Origin: Frankiales bacterium | GTDB lineage: Bacteria; Actinomycetota; Actinomycetes; Mycobacteriales; SCTD01 | Length of the DNA: 55,321 bases | Assembly (NCBI GenBank): GCA_025465465.1 | Contig: JAODND010000094.1 | Coordinates: 1-55,321, forward strand | Direction: 5' to 3' | Shown here: positions 17,793 through 25,795 of the stretch, one piece after another | How the letters are laid out: each line of letters starts with the position of its first letter | How positions within the stretch are numbered: the stretch's first letter is position 1 | Translations under genes and position numbers: made by a program | Notes under the pieces: model-generated | Seen by the model: the letters and a program-made list of their open reading frames with translations, nothing else | Databases searched by the model: none | Told to the model about the DNA's origin: nothing

Positions 17793-18391
17793 GGGAGGCC
17801 GACGATCGCTTCGGCGATGGTCAGGTAGCGCCGCAGCAGGACGTCGACGGAGAGCTGGCCGTCCGCCCGGTACCACGAAGCCACGCCGACGCACAGGGAC
17901 GCGACTGCCCGGCTGGCCTCCGCTGGGTAGGGGGTGTTGAACTCGCCCGCGGCAACGCCCGCCAGGATGATCCTGTCGAGCATCCGCTGCTGCTCATCGC
18001 GCCGGGCAACGTACTTCTCGCGGTTCGCGGGCTCGAGGCTGCGGAGCTCACTGGTCGACACCGTCGCTCCGCGCTGCCGGGACATGTGGAAGCGCAGCAA
18101 CGACTCGACCAGGGCGTCGAACTGGGGCCGCGGTTGCGGTGCGGCCGACGAGAGCGCAAGGCGGCTGCGCTCGATGAGCTCGTCGATGACGACCATCATC
18201 AGGTCCATCAGGATGTCCTGCTTCGACCGGTAGTGGTGGTAGATCCCGGGCACGGAAAGACCCGACCGCTCGGCGAGCTCGCGCGTCGTCGTGCCGTGAT
18301 AGCCGTGCTCGGCAAAGGCCTGCAGCGCGGCGTCGAGGATGCGGGGCAGGCCCTGGTCGTCGTACGTCCGCCAGTCCTCGGCAACTGTCAT
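17789..18391 (-). CDS. TetR-family transcriptional regulator
   Basis: A 200-residue TetR regulator. The N-terminal helix-turn-helix is clear: ILDAALQAFAEHGYHGTTTR, then ELAERSGLSVPGIYHHYRSK. The C-terminal ligand domain is about 140 residues. It lies inside the operon between the ligase and acyl-CoA dehydrogenase genes, with ATGA overlaps on both sides, so it is probably the operon's own repressor. It could respond to an acyl-CoA intermediate. A candidate operator is the palindrome at 25567-25584 ahead of the monooxygenase gene. Confidence 0.9.
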   Translation of the reverse strand: MTVAEDWRTYDDQGLPRILDAALQAFAEHGYHGTTTRELAERSGLSVPGIYHHYRSKQDILMDLMMVVIDELIERSRLALSSAAPQPRPQFDALVESLLRFHMSRQRGATVSTSELRSLEPANREKYVARRDEQQRMLDRIILAGVAAGEFNTPYPAEASRAVASLCVGVASWYRADGQLSVDVLLRRYLTIAEAIVGLP

Positions 18392-20379
18392 CGCGATGCC
18401 TTCTCCACCGAGCGTCGATCCTGGGCGAAGCGGATCAACCACTGCAGCGCCTCAGGGTCATCGACCGCCCCCGCACTGCTGACCCGGTCGGGGTCACCAC
18501 CTTGGAGGATCCGCTTCACGGGAACTTCGAGCTTCTTGCCGGTCTTGGTGTGCGGCAGGGCAGGCACGATGACGATCTCGTCCGGGACATGGCGCGGGGA
18601 GGTGCGACGGGCGATCTCGGTACGCATCCGAGCCACGACCTCATCCGGATGGCCGGTGCCGGCGGCGAGCACCACGAACATCGGCATCCAGTAGCCACCG
18701 TCCGCGCGCTCGACGCCGACGACCAGCGAGTCCTCCACCTCCGGCAGCGACTCGACGGCCTCGTAGATCTCCGCGCTACCCATCCGAATCCCGTTCCTGT
18801 TCAAGGTCGAGTCGGACCTCCCGTGGATGACGACGGTGCCCCGTTCGGTGACCGTGATCGAGTCGCCCTGACGCCACGTGCCGGGGTAGGTCGAGAAGTA
18901 CGCATCGCGATAAGCGCTCCCGTCCGGGTCGTTCCAGAAGTACAGCGGCATGGACGGCATCGGCTCGGTGATGACCATCTCGCCCGACGTCCCGGCCGGC
19001 ACGCGCTGACCGTCGTCGTCCCACGCCTCGAGGGCCACGCCGAGCGCAGCAGCGCTGATCTCCCCGTCGTACACCGGCGTCGTCGGCGCGCTCGCGACGA
19101 ACACCCCGACGATGTCGGTGCCGCCACTCATGGAACCCACCTGGACATCGGTCCCCACGTGCTCGCGCACCCACACGTTGGAGCTCGCAGGCAGCACCGA
19201 TCCCGTCACGCCGATGATCCGCAGAGCAGGCAGGTCGAGGTCGCGAGCCGGCTCCACGCCTGACCTCGCCGATGCTTGGAGATATCCGGGGCTGGTGCCG
19301 AAGACGGTCACCCCGAGGTCGGCCGCGACCCGCCAGAGGGCGTCTGTCGAGGGACTCGTCGGGCTGCCGTCATAGAGCACGATCGTGGCGCCGTGCAGCA
19401 GGCCGCAGACCTGCGCGTTCCACATCATCCAGTTGGGCGAGGTGTACCAGAAGAAGACGTCGTCCTCATCGAGATCCAGGTGGAACCCTGGCGAGACGAG
19501 CTGCTCGAGCAGAGCACCACCGTGTCCGTGCACGATGCCCTTCGGCGGTCCGGTCGTGCCCGAGGTGAACAGCACCCAGAGCGGGTGGTCGAAGGCGACC
19601 GCCGTCGTGCCGGGTTCTCCGACGACCGCGAGGGCGTCCGACCAGGCGGAGACGTCGTCGCCGACGTCGATCGAGAGTCCGTTGGTCGGGACGGCGACCG
19701 TGTGGGCGAGGCCCGGCAGCAGGGCTCGCAGGTCCTCGACCTCCTGGCGCCGGTCGCGGACCTCTCCCTTGAACGCATAGCCGCCGCCCGCGAACAGCAC
19801 CTTCGGCGCCAGCTGCGCGAGCCGGTCGGCGGCAGCGCGTGAGCTGTAGTCGAGGGCCGTCTGCGACCAGCAGGCACCGACGGCTGCGCTCGCGGCGAAG
19901 GCCACCACACCCTCGATGCAGTTGGGGAGATAGCCCACGACCCGGTCGCCAGGCTCGACTCCCAGCTCGAGGAGCCGCGCCGCGACGGACGCGACCTGGG
20001 CGCGGAGCTCCCCGAACGTGATCGACGCACGGCCGCCTCCCTCGCCGACCACGATGACGGCGTCCCGCTGGTCGTCACCGTGGCGAAGCAGGTGCTGGGC
20101 GAAGTTCAGCGTCGCGCCCGGGAACCACTGGGCGCCGGGCATCTGCCGCTTGCCTAGTGCGACCTCGGCCCGGCCGTCGAAGTCGACCTCGAAGAAGTCG
20201 GCAACCGCCTGCCAGAAGTCACCGGGACAGCGTGCGGACCAGGCCTGCAGCTCGGCGTAGTCCGTGACGTCGGCGAGCTCGACGACGCCTCGGGCCGTGA
20301 GCCAGCTGGCGAACCGCACGATGCGCGAGCTCGCTACCTCGTCCTCGGCCGGCACCCACGGTGCCGCGGGGACTGTCAT
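18388..20379 (-). CDS. aacS: Acetoacetyl-CoA synthetase-like acid-CoA ligase
   Basis: A 663-residue adenylate-forming ligase. The length, the N-terminal FPGATLNFAQHLL block and overall order fit acetoacetate-CoA ligase. Core motifs include the P-loop FTSGTTGPPKGIVHG, the hinge region HGRSDSTLNRNGIRMGSAEI and the catalytic lysine region HTKTGKKLEVPVKRIL. It would activate acetoacetate or a similar keto or short-chain acid with ATP and CoA. AAGGGAG precedes the ATG by 6 nt. In this operon the real substrate may be another oxo acid, such as a levulinate-like compound. Confidence 0.88.
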   Translation of the reverse strand: MTVPAAPWVPAEDEVASSRIVRFASWLTARGVVELADVTDYAELQAWSARCPGDFWQAVADFFEVDFDGRAEVALGKRQMPGAQWFPGATLNFAQHLLRHGDDQRDAVIVVGEGGGRASITFGELRAQVASVAARLLELGVEPGDRVVGYLPNCIEGVVAFAASAAVGACWSQTALDYSSRAAADRLAQLAPKVLFAGGGYAFKGEVRDRRQEVEDLRALLPGLAHTVAVPTNGLSIDVGDDVSAWSDALAVVGEPGTTAVAFDHPLWVLFTSGTTGPPKGIVHGHGGALLEQLVSPGFHLDLDEDDVFFWYTSPNWMMWNAQVCGLLHGATIVLYDGSPTSPSTDALWRVAADLGVTVFGTSPGYLQASARSGVEPARDLDLPALRIIGVTGSVLPASSNVWVREHVGTDVQVGSMSGGTDIVGVFVASAPTTPVYDGEISAAALGVALEAWDDDGQRVPAGTSGEMVITEPMPSMPLYFWNDPDGSAYRDAYFSTYPGTWRQGDSITVTERGTVVIHGRSDSTLNRNGIRMGSAEIYEAVESLPEVEDSLVVGVERADGGYWMPMFVVLAAGTGHPDEVVARMRTEIARRTSPRHVPDEIVIVPALPHTKTGKKLEVPVKRILQGGDPDRVSSAGAVDDPEALQWLIRFAQDRRSVEKASR

Positions 20380-20422
20380 CGGAACTCCCTTGCGAAGACG
20401 GATCTGGCGGACGGGACGGGCT

Positions 20423-21613
20423 TCAGCGGCGGTTGGGTCGGATCGAACCTCGTGTGATCACGACGTCGATCGCGACCGCGAGGATCAGCACCGCTCCGGT
20501 CGCGAAGTTCTGCACCTCGGTCGAGAGCCCCAGCAGCTGCACACCGTTGTTGATGGAGCCGATCACCAGCGCACCGATCAGTGCTGCCCAGACGGTGCCG
20601 CGCCCCCCGAACAGGCTCGTACCACCGACGACGGCCGCGGCGATCGCGTTGAGCATCAGGGGCCCTGACCCTGACGACACCGACACACCGAGCAGCCGGG
20701 AAGCGTCGACCATGCCTGCGACGGCACCGCACAGACCCAGGACCAGGAACGAGTAGATGATCATGCGTGACACGGGGATTCCGGCACGCTGGGCCGCTTC
20801 CCGGTTGCCACCCACCGCATAGAGGTGCGCCCCGTAGCGGGTCCGGGTTGTCGCATACGAGGCGGCCAGCAGCATCGCCGTGAGGATGAGCACGGGCAGT
20901 GGCAGGCCATCGTGATGGCTCAGCACCGCGACGATGCCGAAGATGGCGACGCCGGACACGACGGCTGGAAGGATCACCGACGTCGTCAGGGCGGGGGAGG
21001 TGACGGAGCCTCTGCGGTCACGTTGGTTGCGCAGCCGCGAGTAGCAGTAGATCGCCCAACCGACGAAGGCGAGCGCGAAGCTTGCTCCGGCCGGCACGCG
21101 GCTGCTGGCGATCTTTGCGTAGGTCGTGCCGCCCACACTCACCGTGAACTCAGGCGGGAGGACGACGAGCAGCACTCCTTGCAGGATCACCATGCCGCCG
21201 AGCGTCACGATGAGCGAGGGGACGCCGAAGATGACGATCTGCGCCTCGACGAACACGACGACCAGCCCGACGACGACTCCGGCGGCGATACCAGCGGCGA
21301 GGGGCCAGCCCATGTTGACGGACAGATTGGCCGCCACGGTCGCGCAGACTCCGCTGAGGGCCGCGACGGACAAGTCGATCTCACCGACCAGCAGCACGAA
21401 CACGATGCCCAGAGCCAGGATGGCTGTCGTGACGATCTGCAGCGTCAGGTTCGTGATGTTGCCGAAGCTCAGGTAGGCGCTGTTCTGGCTGTAGAACAGG
21501 ACCCAGATGACGACCAGGGTCAGCAGGACCGGGATGCTGCGGAACGGTCCACCGAGGGCCTCGGTGATCCGTGCCGTCAGGGGTGTCTGGGCGGCAGGCG
21601 TGGACTCAGCCAT
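20423..21613 (-). CDS. ABC transporter permease, ribose/xylose type
   Basis: A 396-residue integral membrane protein with about ten helices, of the branched permease group that includes RbsC and XylH. Conserved blocks are LVGEIDLSVAAL, GVPSLIVTLG, YAVGGNREAAQRAGI and GGTSLFGGRGTVWAALIGAL. It forms the channel of a solute importer. ATG 21613 overlaps the ATPase stop by 8 nt, so the two are coupled. The solute may be a sugar or another polar carbon source. The remaining 43 nt to the ligase gene show nothing notable. Confidence 0.9.
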   Translation of the reverse strand: MAESTPAAQTPLTARITEALGGPFRSIPVLLTLVVIWVLFYSQNSAYLSFGNITNLTLQIVTTAILALGIVFVLLVGEIDLSVAALSGVCATVAANLSVNMGWPLAAGIAAGVVVGLVVVFVEAQIVIFGVPSLIVTLGGMVILQGVLLVVLPPEFTVSVGGTTYAKIASSRVPAGASFALAFVGWAIYCYSRLRNQRDRRGSVTSPALTTSVILPAVVSGVAIFGIVAVLSHHDGLPLPVLILTAMLLAASYATTRTRYGAHLYAVGGNREAAQRAGIPVSRMIIYSFLVLGLCGAVAGMVDASRLLGVSVSSGSGPLMLNAIAAAVVGGTSLFGGRGTVWAALIGALVIGSINNGVQLLGLSTEVQNFATGAVLILAVAIDVVITRGSIRPNRR

Positions 21614-22388
21614 GGGAGACCTCGTGCGCACCGGTCATCGCCGCGACGAGCTCGCTGGAGGTGTAGTCACCGCGGGTGAACTCCGCGACCTTGGCGCCGA
21701 GCCGCATCACCACGACCCGGTCCGCGACCTGCTGGACGTCCTTGAGGTCGTGCGAGATCACCAGCACCCCGCGACGCTGCTCGCGAAGCCGGCCGATCAG
21801 GTCGAGCACCTCCGCCCGTTGCGAGACCCCGAGGGCCGCGGTGGGCTCATCCAGGATGACCAGCTTCGGATCCGAGATCAGCGCACGGCAGATGGCGATC
21901 CCCTGCCGCTGTCCTCCCGACAGCCCACCCACGGGTGTGCTCAGGGAGCGGATCTTGACCGAGAGGCCCTCGAGCACCCGACGGGCCTCTGTCTCCATCT
22001 GATGCCGGTCGAGCGGGCGACCCAGCCAGCGTCCGCCGGCCCGCTCCTGGCCGAGGAACAGGTTGCGCACGGCGTCGAGGTTGTCGCACAGGGACAGGTC
22101 TTGGTAGACGGTGTGGATGCCGCTCGCGGCTGCCGTCCGGGGGCTGTCGAGGCGGACGTGTGCGCCGTCGATCAGGACCTCTCCGGTGTCGGGGTGCTCG
22201 ACGCCGGAGATGACCTTCACGAGAGTGGTCTTGCCCGCGCCGTTGTCACCGACGAGCGCGACGACCTCGCCCACGTTGAGCGTGAGGTCGACGTCGTGCA
22301 GGGCTCGCACTCCACCGAAGTACTTCGAGACCTGCCGCAGCTCGAGCAGGGCGGCTGAGCCGGACACGTGACCGGGGGACTCGGGCAT
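21606..22388 (-). CDS. ABC transporter ATPase, single-domain sugar type
   Basis: A 260-residue nucleotide-binding subunit with Walker A GDNGAGKTTL, Q-loop VYQDLSL, signature LSGGQRQGI, Walker B LVILDEPTAAL and switch histidine VISHD. Most sugar importers of this permease class use a fused double ATPase of about 500 residues (RbsA/XylG); this one is half-size and would act as a homodimer. ATG 22388 has AAGGAG 7 nt upstream. It is separated from the binding-protein gene by a stem-loop. Confidence 0.92.
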   Translation of the reverse strand: MPESPGHVSGSAALLELRQVSKYFGGVRALHDVDLTLNVGEVVALVGDNGAGKTTLVKVISGVEHPDTGEVLIDGAHVRLDSPRTAAASGIHTVYQDLSLCDNLDAVRNLFLGQERAGGRWLGRPLDRHQMETEARRVLEGLSVKIRSLSTPVGGLSGGQRQGIAICRALISDPKLVILDEPTAALGVSQRAEVLDLIGRLREQRRGVLVISHDLKDVQQVADRVVVMRLGAKVAEFTRGDYTSSELVAAMTGAHEVSHG

Positions 22389-22410
22389 GGGCTTCTCCTT
22401 GGCTGGTGGT

Positions 22411-22440
22411 GGGGGTGACCGCTGGGGTGCGGTCACCCCC
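22411..22440 (-). terminator. Intra-operon stem-loop after binding-protein gene
   Basis: A perfect 11-bp inverted repeat, GGGGGTGACCG at 22411-22421 and CGGTCACCCCC at 22430-22440, encloses an 8-nt loop. It lies between the binding-protein stop and the ATPase start. No U-run follows, so it may be a partial terminator or an mRNA-stabilising hairpin. Such elements usually keep binding-protein message above that of the membrane subunits. Confidence 0.68.
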
Positions 22441-22458
22441 CTCGTACAGGCTTGCTCG

Positions 22459-23598
22459 CTAGCCGACCTTGGCCTTGCAGGTGGCGGTGGCTGCCGCCGG
22501 TCCCGTGCAGATCTGCTTCCAGGTGAAGATGCCGAGGTCAACGGCCTTCTGCACGGCCGTCCCCGGGTCCACGCCCTTGTCGAGGTGGATGAGCGTCGAG
22601 GGCAGCTTGGCTGTCGGGACGTCGACTGCACCGTTGTTGACCGTGGCCTTGACCAGGTCCGCCGGTGGCTGCTGCTTCTGGATCGCGGCCAGCGTGATCT
22701 TCGCCGCGGCCTCGGCCTCGACCGAGAAGGCCTTCAGCACATCGTCCTGCTGGTCACCGGTCAGCATGTACTGGAGCCCGGTGAGCTCGGGGTTCTGGCC
22801 TCCGTACACGGGGATCGTGACGTTCTTCCCCTTGAGTGCCGCGATGGTGCCGGCGGTGATCCCGTCGTAGAAGCCGAGGAAGGCGTCGACCTTGTTCTGG
22901 GTCTTGGTCAGGCACTGCTCGGTCGCGGTCTGCGCGGCGGTGGGGGCCCAGTCCTTCACGTAGTCCTGGCAGACCACCTTGATGGTGCCTGCCTGGATGA
23001 GCGGGTCGAGGATCTGGTTCTGTCCGGCGAGCATGTCGGTCGTGTACACGTCACCCTTGTTGCCGAACAGGCGGGCCACCTTCACCGGGGTGCTGCCCAG
23101 TGCACCCGACGCCACCTGGGCGGCGAAGTAGGTGGCCTGTTGCTCGCCGACCGACTTCGGGTCGAAGACGACCTGGGCGTACATGGCTCCCTTGATCGGC
23201 GGGTTCTCATAGCCGATGACGGGGATGTTGGCTTGCTGGGCCGCCTGCAGGAGACCGGCGCTGGTGTTCGGGTCGGCTGCCACGACGACGAGCGCCTTGG
23301 CACCAGCTGCGATGGCGGAGTTTGCCTGGGCCAGCTGGGTGTCCGAGCTACCGGCCGCGTTGACGAACTTGACGTCGATGGTCGGGTCCAACGCCTCCAG
23401 GGCCTTCTTGAAGTCCGGGCCGTCCTGCTGGATGTATCGGGTGGGGGTCGTGTTGGGCGCCATGAAGTAGACGAGCTTCTTGGCTGTGGAGCCGCCGGCG
23501 GATGACCCACCTCCGCATCCCGACACGAGCAGGGTGAGACCGGCAAGGGCCGCCACCACGCCGACCCGGGACTTTGACCCTGAGGTACTGAGCTGCAT
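22459..23598 (-). CDS. ABC transporter substrate-binding lipoprotein, sugar type
   Basis: A 379-residue lipoprotein. The signal ends LTLLVSGCGG, with lipidation at the cysteine. The mature part is a two-lobed periplasmic-binding-protein fold of the ribose/xylose-binding group: QDGPDFKKALEAL, NSAIAAGAKALVVVAADPNT, IPVIGYENPP and DAFLGFYDGITAGTIAALKG. It captures the solute for the permease and ATPase genes that follow. ATG 23598 has AAGGAG 7 nt upstream. The natural ligand cannot be read from sequence. Confidence 0.92.
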   Translation of the reverse strand: MQLSTSGSKSRVGVVAALAGLTLLVSGCGGGSSAGGSTAKKLVYFMAPNTTPTRYIQQDGPDFKKALEALDPTIDVKFVNAAGSSDTQLAQANSAIAAGAKALVVVAADPNTSAGLLQAAQQANIPVIGYENPPIKGAMYAQVVFDPKSVGEQQATYFAAQVASGALGSTPVKVARLFGNKGDVYTTDMLAGQNQILDPLIQAGTIKVVCQDYVKDWAPTAAQTATEQCLTKTQNKVDAFLGFYDGITAGTIAALKGKNVTIPVYGGQNPELTGLQYMLTGDQQDDVLKAFSVEAEAAAKITLAAIQKQQPPADLVKATVNNGAVDVPTAKLPSTLIHLDKGVDPGTAVQKAVDLGIFTWKQICTGPAAATATCKAKVG

Positions 23599-23743
23599 GA
23601 ACTTCTCCTTCTGCGACGCACCCGTGCCGGATGACCCAGGTGGTGACAGGTCACGACCCTCTCGACCGAGAGACCCGCCACCTGGCCGTGCATGTGCAGG
23701 AGCCCTGGCGTTCGGACTCCTCGGGTACGTACGTGAGGGCAGC

Positions 23744-25522
23744 TCAGGCGCTGCGGACACCCGCCTGGTCAGCCGTGATCTGCAGGGCCAGGTACTTGGC
23801 GTAGATGCGGACCCAGGCGAGCGGTCCACCCATGAACCACAGCCCTGGCTGGCCTGTCCGCCTCCAGAGGCCGCCCAGCTCGCCGTCCGGGTTGACCCCG
23901 AGGACCGGCTGGCACTTGTCCGCGACGCCGTCACCGAACAGCCGTCGAGCCGTCTCGCGCATGTTGGAGTAACCCGTCGCGAGCACCACGAGATCGGCGT
24001 CCAGTGCCGTCCCGTCTTCCAGCCGGATCCCCGTCGGGGTGAACTCGGCGACCCCGGAACCCTGCGCGAGCGAGATCTTGCGATCCGCGATCAGCTGCGA
24101 CGCACCGACGTCGATGTAGTAGCCACCGCCGTTGCGCAGGGCGTAGCCCATCAGACCGGTGCCGTCGGGGCCGTCGTTCCTCCGGAAGCCGACCGCGTCG
24201 AGCGCCTTCAGCAGGTCGGCGTCCATCTCCGCGATCGCCTTCGTCTGCTCCACGGCCAGGTCAAGGACCAAGGGCCACGGATAGGCGCTGCTGAGCAGGT
24301 CTGCGTATTCGGTCGGCGGACCGTCCTCGTGGAACAGCCCTCCGAAGATCGCGGGGATCCCGTACTGCTGGCTCATGATGTAGGTCGACGAGCGCTGCAC
24401 CATCGTGACCTCGGCGCCCAGCTCGTAGAGCTCCTGGGCGATGTCGTGGCCGCTGTTGCAGGCACCGACGACGACGGCCTTCCTGCCGGCCCAGTCACCG
24501 CCCGAGGTGTGCCCGCTCGAGTGGTAGACGGTGCCTGAGAAGCCTTCCCTGCCAGGGATGTCGGGGATGTTGGGCTCGCCCGCGGCGCCCGTCGAGAGGA
24601 TCAGGTCCTTGGGTCGGATCTCGCGCTCACCGTCACCGGTCCGCACCCGGATGGTCCATCGTCCGGACGTCTCGTCGTAGTCGCTGGAGAGCAGCTGGGT
24701 CGAGGTCCAGACGTTGAGCTCCATGGCAGCGGCGTAGAACTCGAACCAGTCGGCGATCTTGTCCTTGGCGGAGTAGATCGGCCAGGACTGCGGGAAGGGC
24801 AGGTACGGGAGGTGGTCGGCCCACACCGGGTCGTGCAGGACCAGCGAGTGGTAGCGCTTGCGCCAGCCGTCACCGACCCGCTCGCTCTTCTCGATGATGA
24901 GGGTGGCGACGCCCATCAGGCCGAGGTTCGCCGCCACCGCGAGGCCGCCCTGTCCCGCGCCGATGACGACCACGTCGGGTTCGGAGGTCGCGAAGGCCGT
25001 CTCCTGGCGTCGCAGGTCCGCCCAGTTCTCCTGGGTCGACGCCCCCGGGATGTGCCGCGGGCCGATCGGGCGCCGGGCACCCAGCGCTCGCTCATGACCC
25101 CTGATGTCCTCCATCCCGGTCATGACGCTCCAGGCGCGCCACTCGCCCTCGACCAGCCGGAGCCGGGCGACGCCGCGGCCGACGGCAAGCGCGGTCTCGA
25201 AGGTGAAGAAGCCCTCCACCCACGGCTCAGCCCCCTCCGGGGCCTGGTGGCTGGGGGCGTACTCGGTGACCATGGTCACGGCTCCGAAGGCCGCCCGCGG
25301 CAGGTGGGTGGTCAGCATCGCGGTCACCTCGTCCGGACCACGGAACGTGCCCAGGTCCCAGGTCAGCGCCAGCAGGTCGCGCCACCAGCAGTCGTCCGTG
25401 ACCAGCCGGGTGACCCCCGTGACGTCGCCGGACTCCATCGATCCCGCGAAGCCGGCCAACCACGTCGAGAAGACCTCCGTCGCCTCGGCCTGCGCCGTCT
25501 CGACCCCAGCCGTCAAGGACAT
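23744..25522 (-). CDS. Flavin-containing monooxygenase with N-terminal SnoaL-like domain
   Basis: A 592-residue protein. Residues ~10-150 resemble an NTF2/SnoaL-like domain (VTRLVTDDCWWRDLLAL). The rest is an FAD/NADPH monooxygenase: FAD-binding VVVIGAGQGGLA (~182-193), a flavin-monooxygenase-like fingerprint FSGTVYHSSGH, an NADPH-binding variant VVGACNSGHD (~354) and the VLATGYSN motif. It would insert one oxygen atom into a ketone, amine or sulfide. GGGAG lies near the ATG. It is the first gene of the minus-strand block; the 145 nt to the binding-protein gene show no terminator. Confidence 0.9.
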   Translation of the reverse strand: MSLTAGVETAQAEATEVFSTWLAGFAGSMESGDVTGVTRLVTDDCWWRDLLALTWDLGTFRGPDEVTAMLTTHLPRAAFGAVTMVTEYAPSHQAPEGAEPWVEGFFTFETALAVGRGVARLRLVEGEWRAWSVMTGMEDIRGHERALGARRPIGPRHIPGASTQENWADLRRQETAFATSEPDVVVIGAGQGGLAVAANLGLMGVATLIIEKSERVGDGWRKRYHSLVLHDPVWADHLPYLPFPQSWPIYSAKDKIADWFEFYAAAMELNVWTSTQLLSSDYDETSGRWTIRVRTGDGEREIRPKDLILSTGAAGEPNIPDIPGREGFSGTVYHSSGHTSGGDWAGRKAVVVGACNSGHDIAQELYELGAEVTMVQRSSTYIMSQQYGIPAIFGGLFHEDGPPTEYADLLSSAYPWPLVLDLAVEQTKAIAEMDADLLKALDAVGFRRNDGPDGTGLMGYALRNGGGYYIDVGASQLIADRKISLAQGSGVAEFTPTGIRLEDGTALDADLVVLATGYSNMRETARRLFGDGVADKCQPVLGVNPDGELGGLWRRTGQPGLWFMGGPLAWVRIYAKYLALQITADQAGVRSA

Positions 25523-25566
25523 CCCGTCTCCCGTCTCTGCAACTCAACCGAGTCTCACAAGCAACG

Positions 25567-25584
25567 ACCGAGCGCTCGCTCGGT
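25567..25584. promoter_or_regulatory. Candidate TetR operator upstream of monooxygenase
   Basis: ACCGAG (25567-25572) and CTCGGT (25579-25584) form inverted arms around 6 nt, and the inner CGAGCGCTCG (25569-25578) is itself a 10-bp palindrome. It lies about 45 nt upstream of the monooxygenase start, between plausible promoter sequence and the ATG. That fits repression by the TetR protein encoded in the same block. Confidence 0.5.
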
Positions 25585-25795
25585 GGTCCCAGAAGTGTGA
25601 CACACGCCTCTCCCGGCGATCAAATCCGGTCCTCAGGAACAGCCCGTTGGGACAGCTGGGGCCAGCGTTCCGGGTGAGTTCATTCAGGAATCTGTAGCCA
25701 TGTCCACCCAAGAGGTCTACGTTCCGGCGTGGTCGGGGGATTCTCCTGCCACTCGCAAGTATTCGCGCCGTGCTGGGCGCGTGGGGGTTGGGCAC

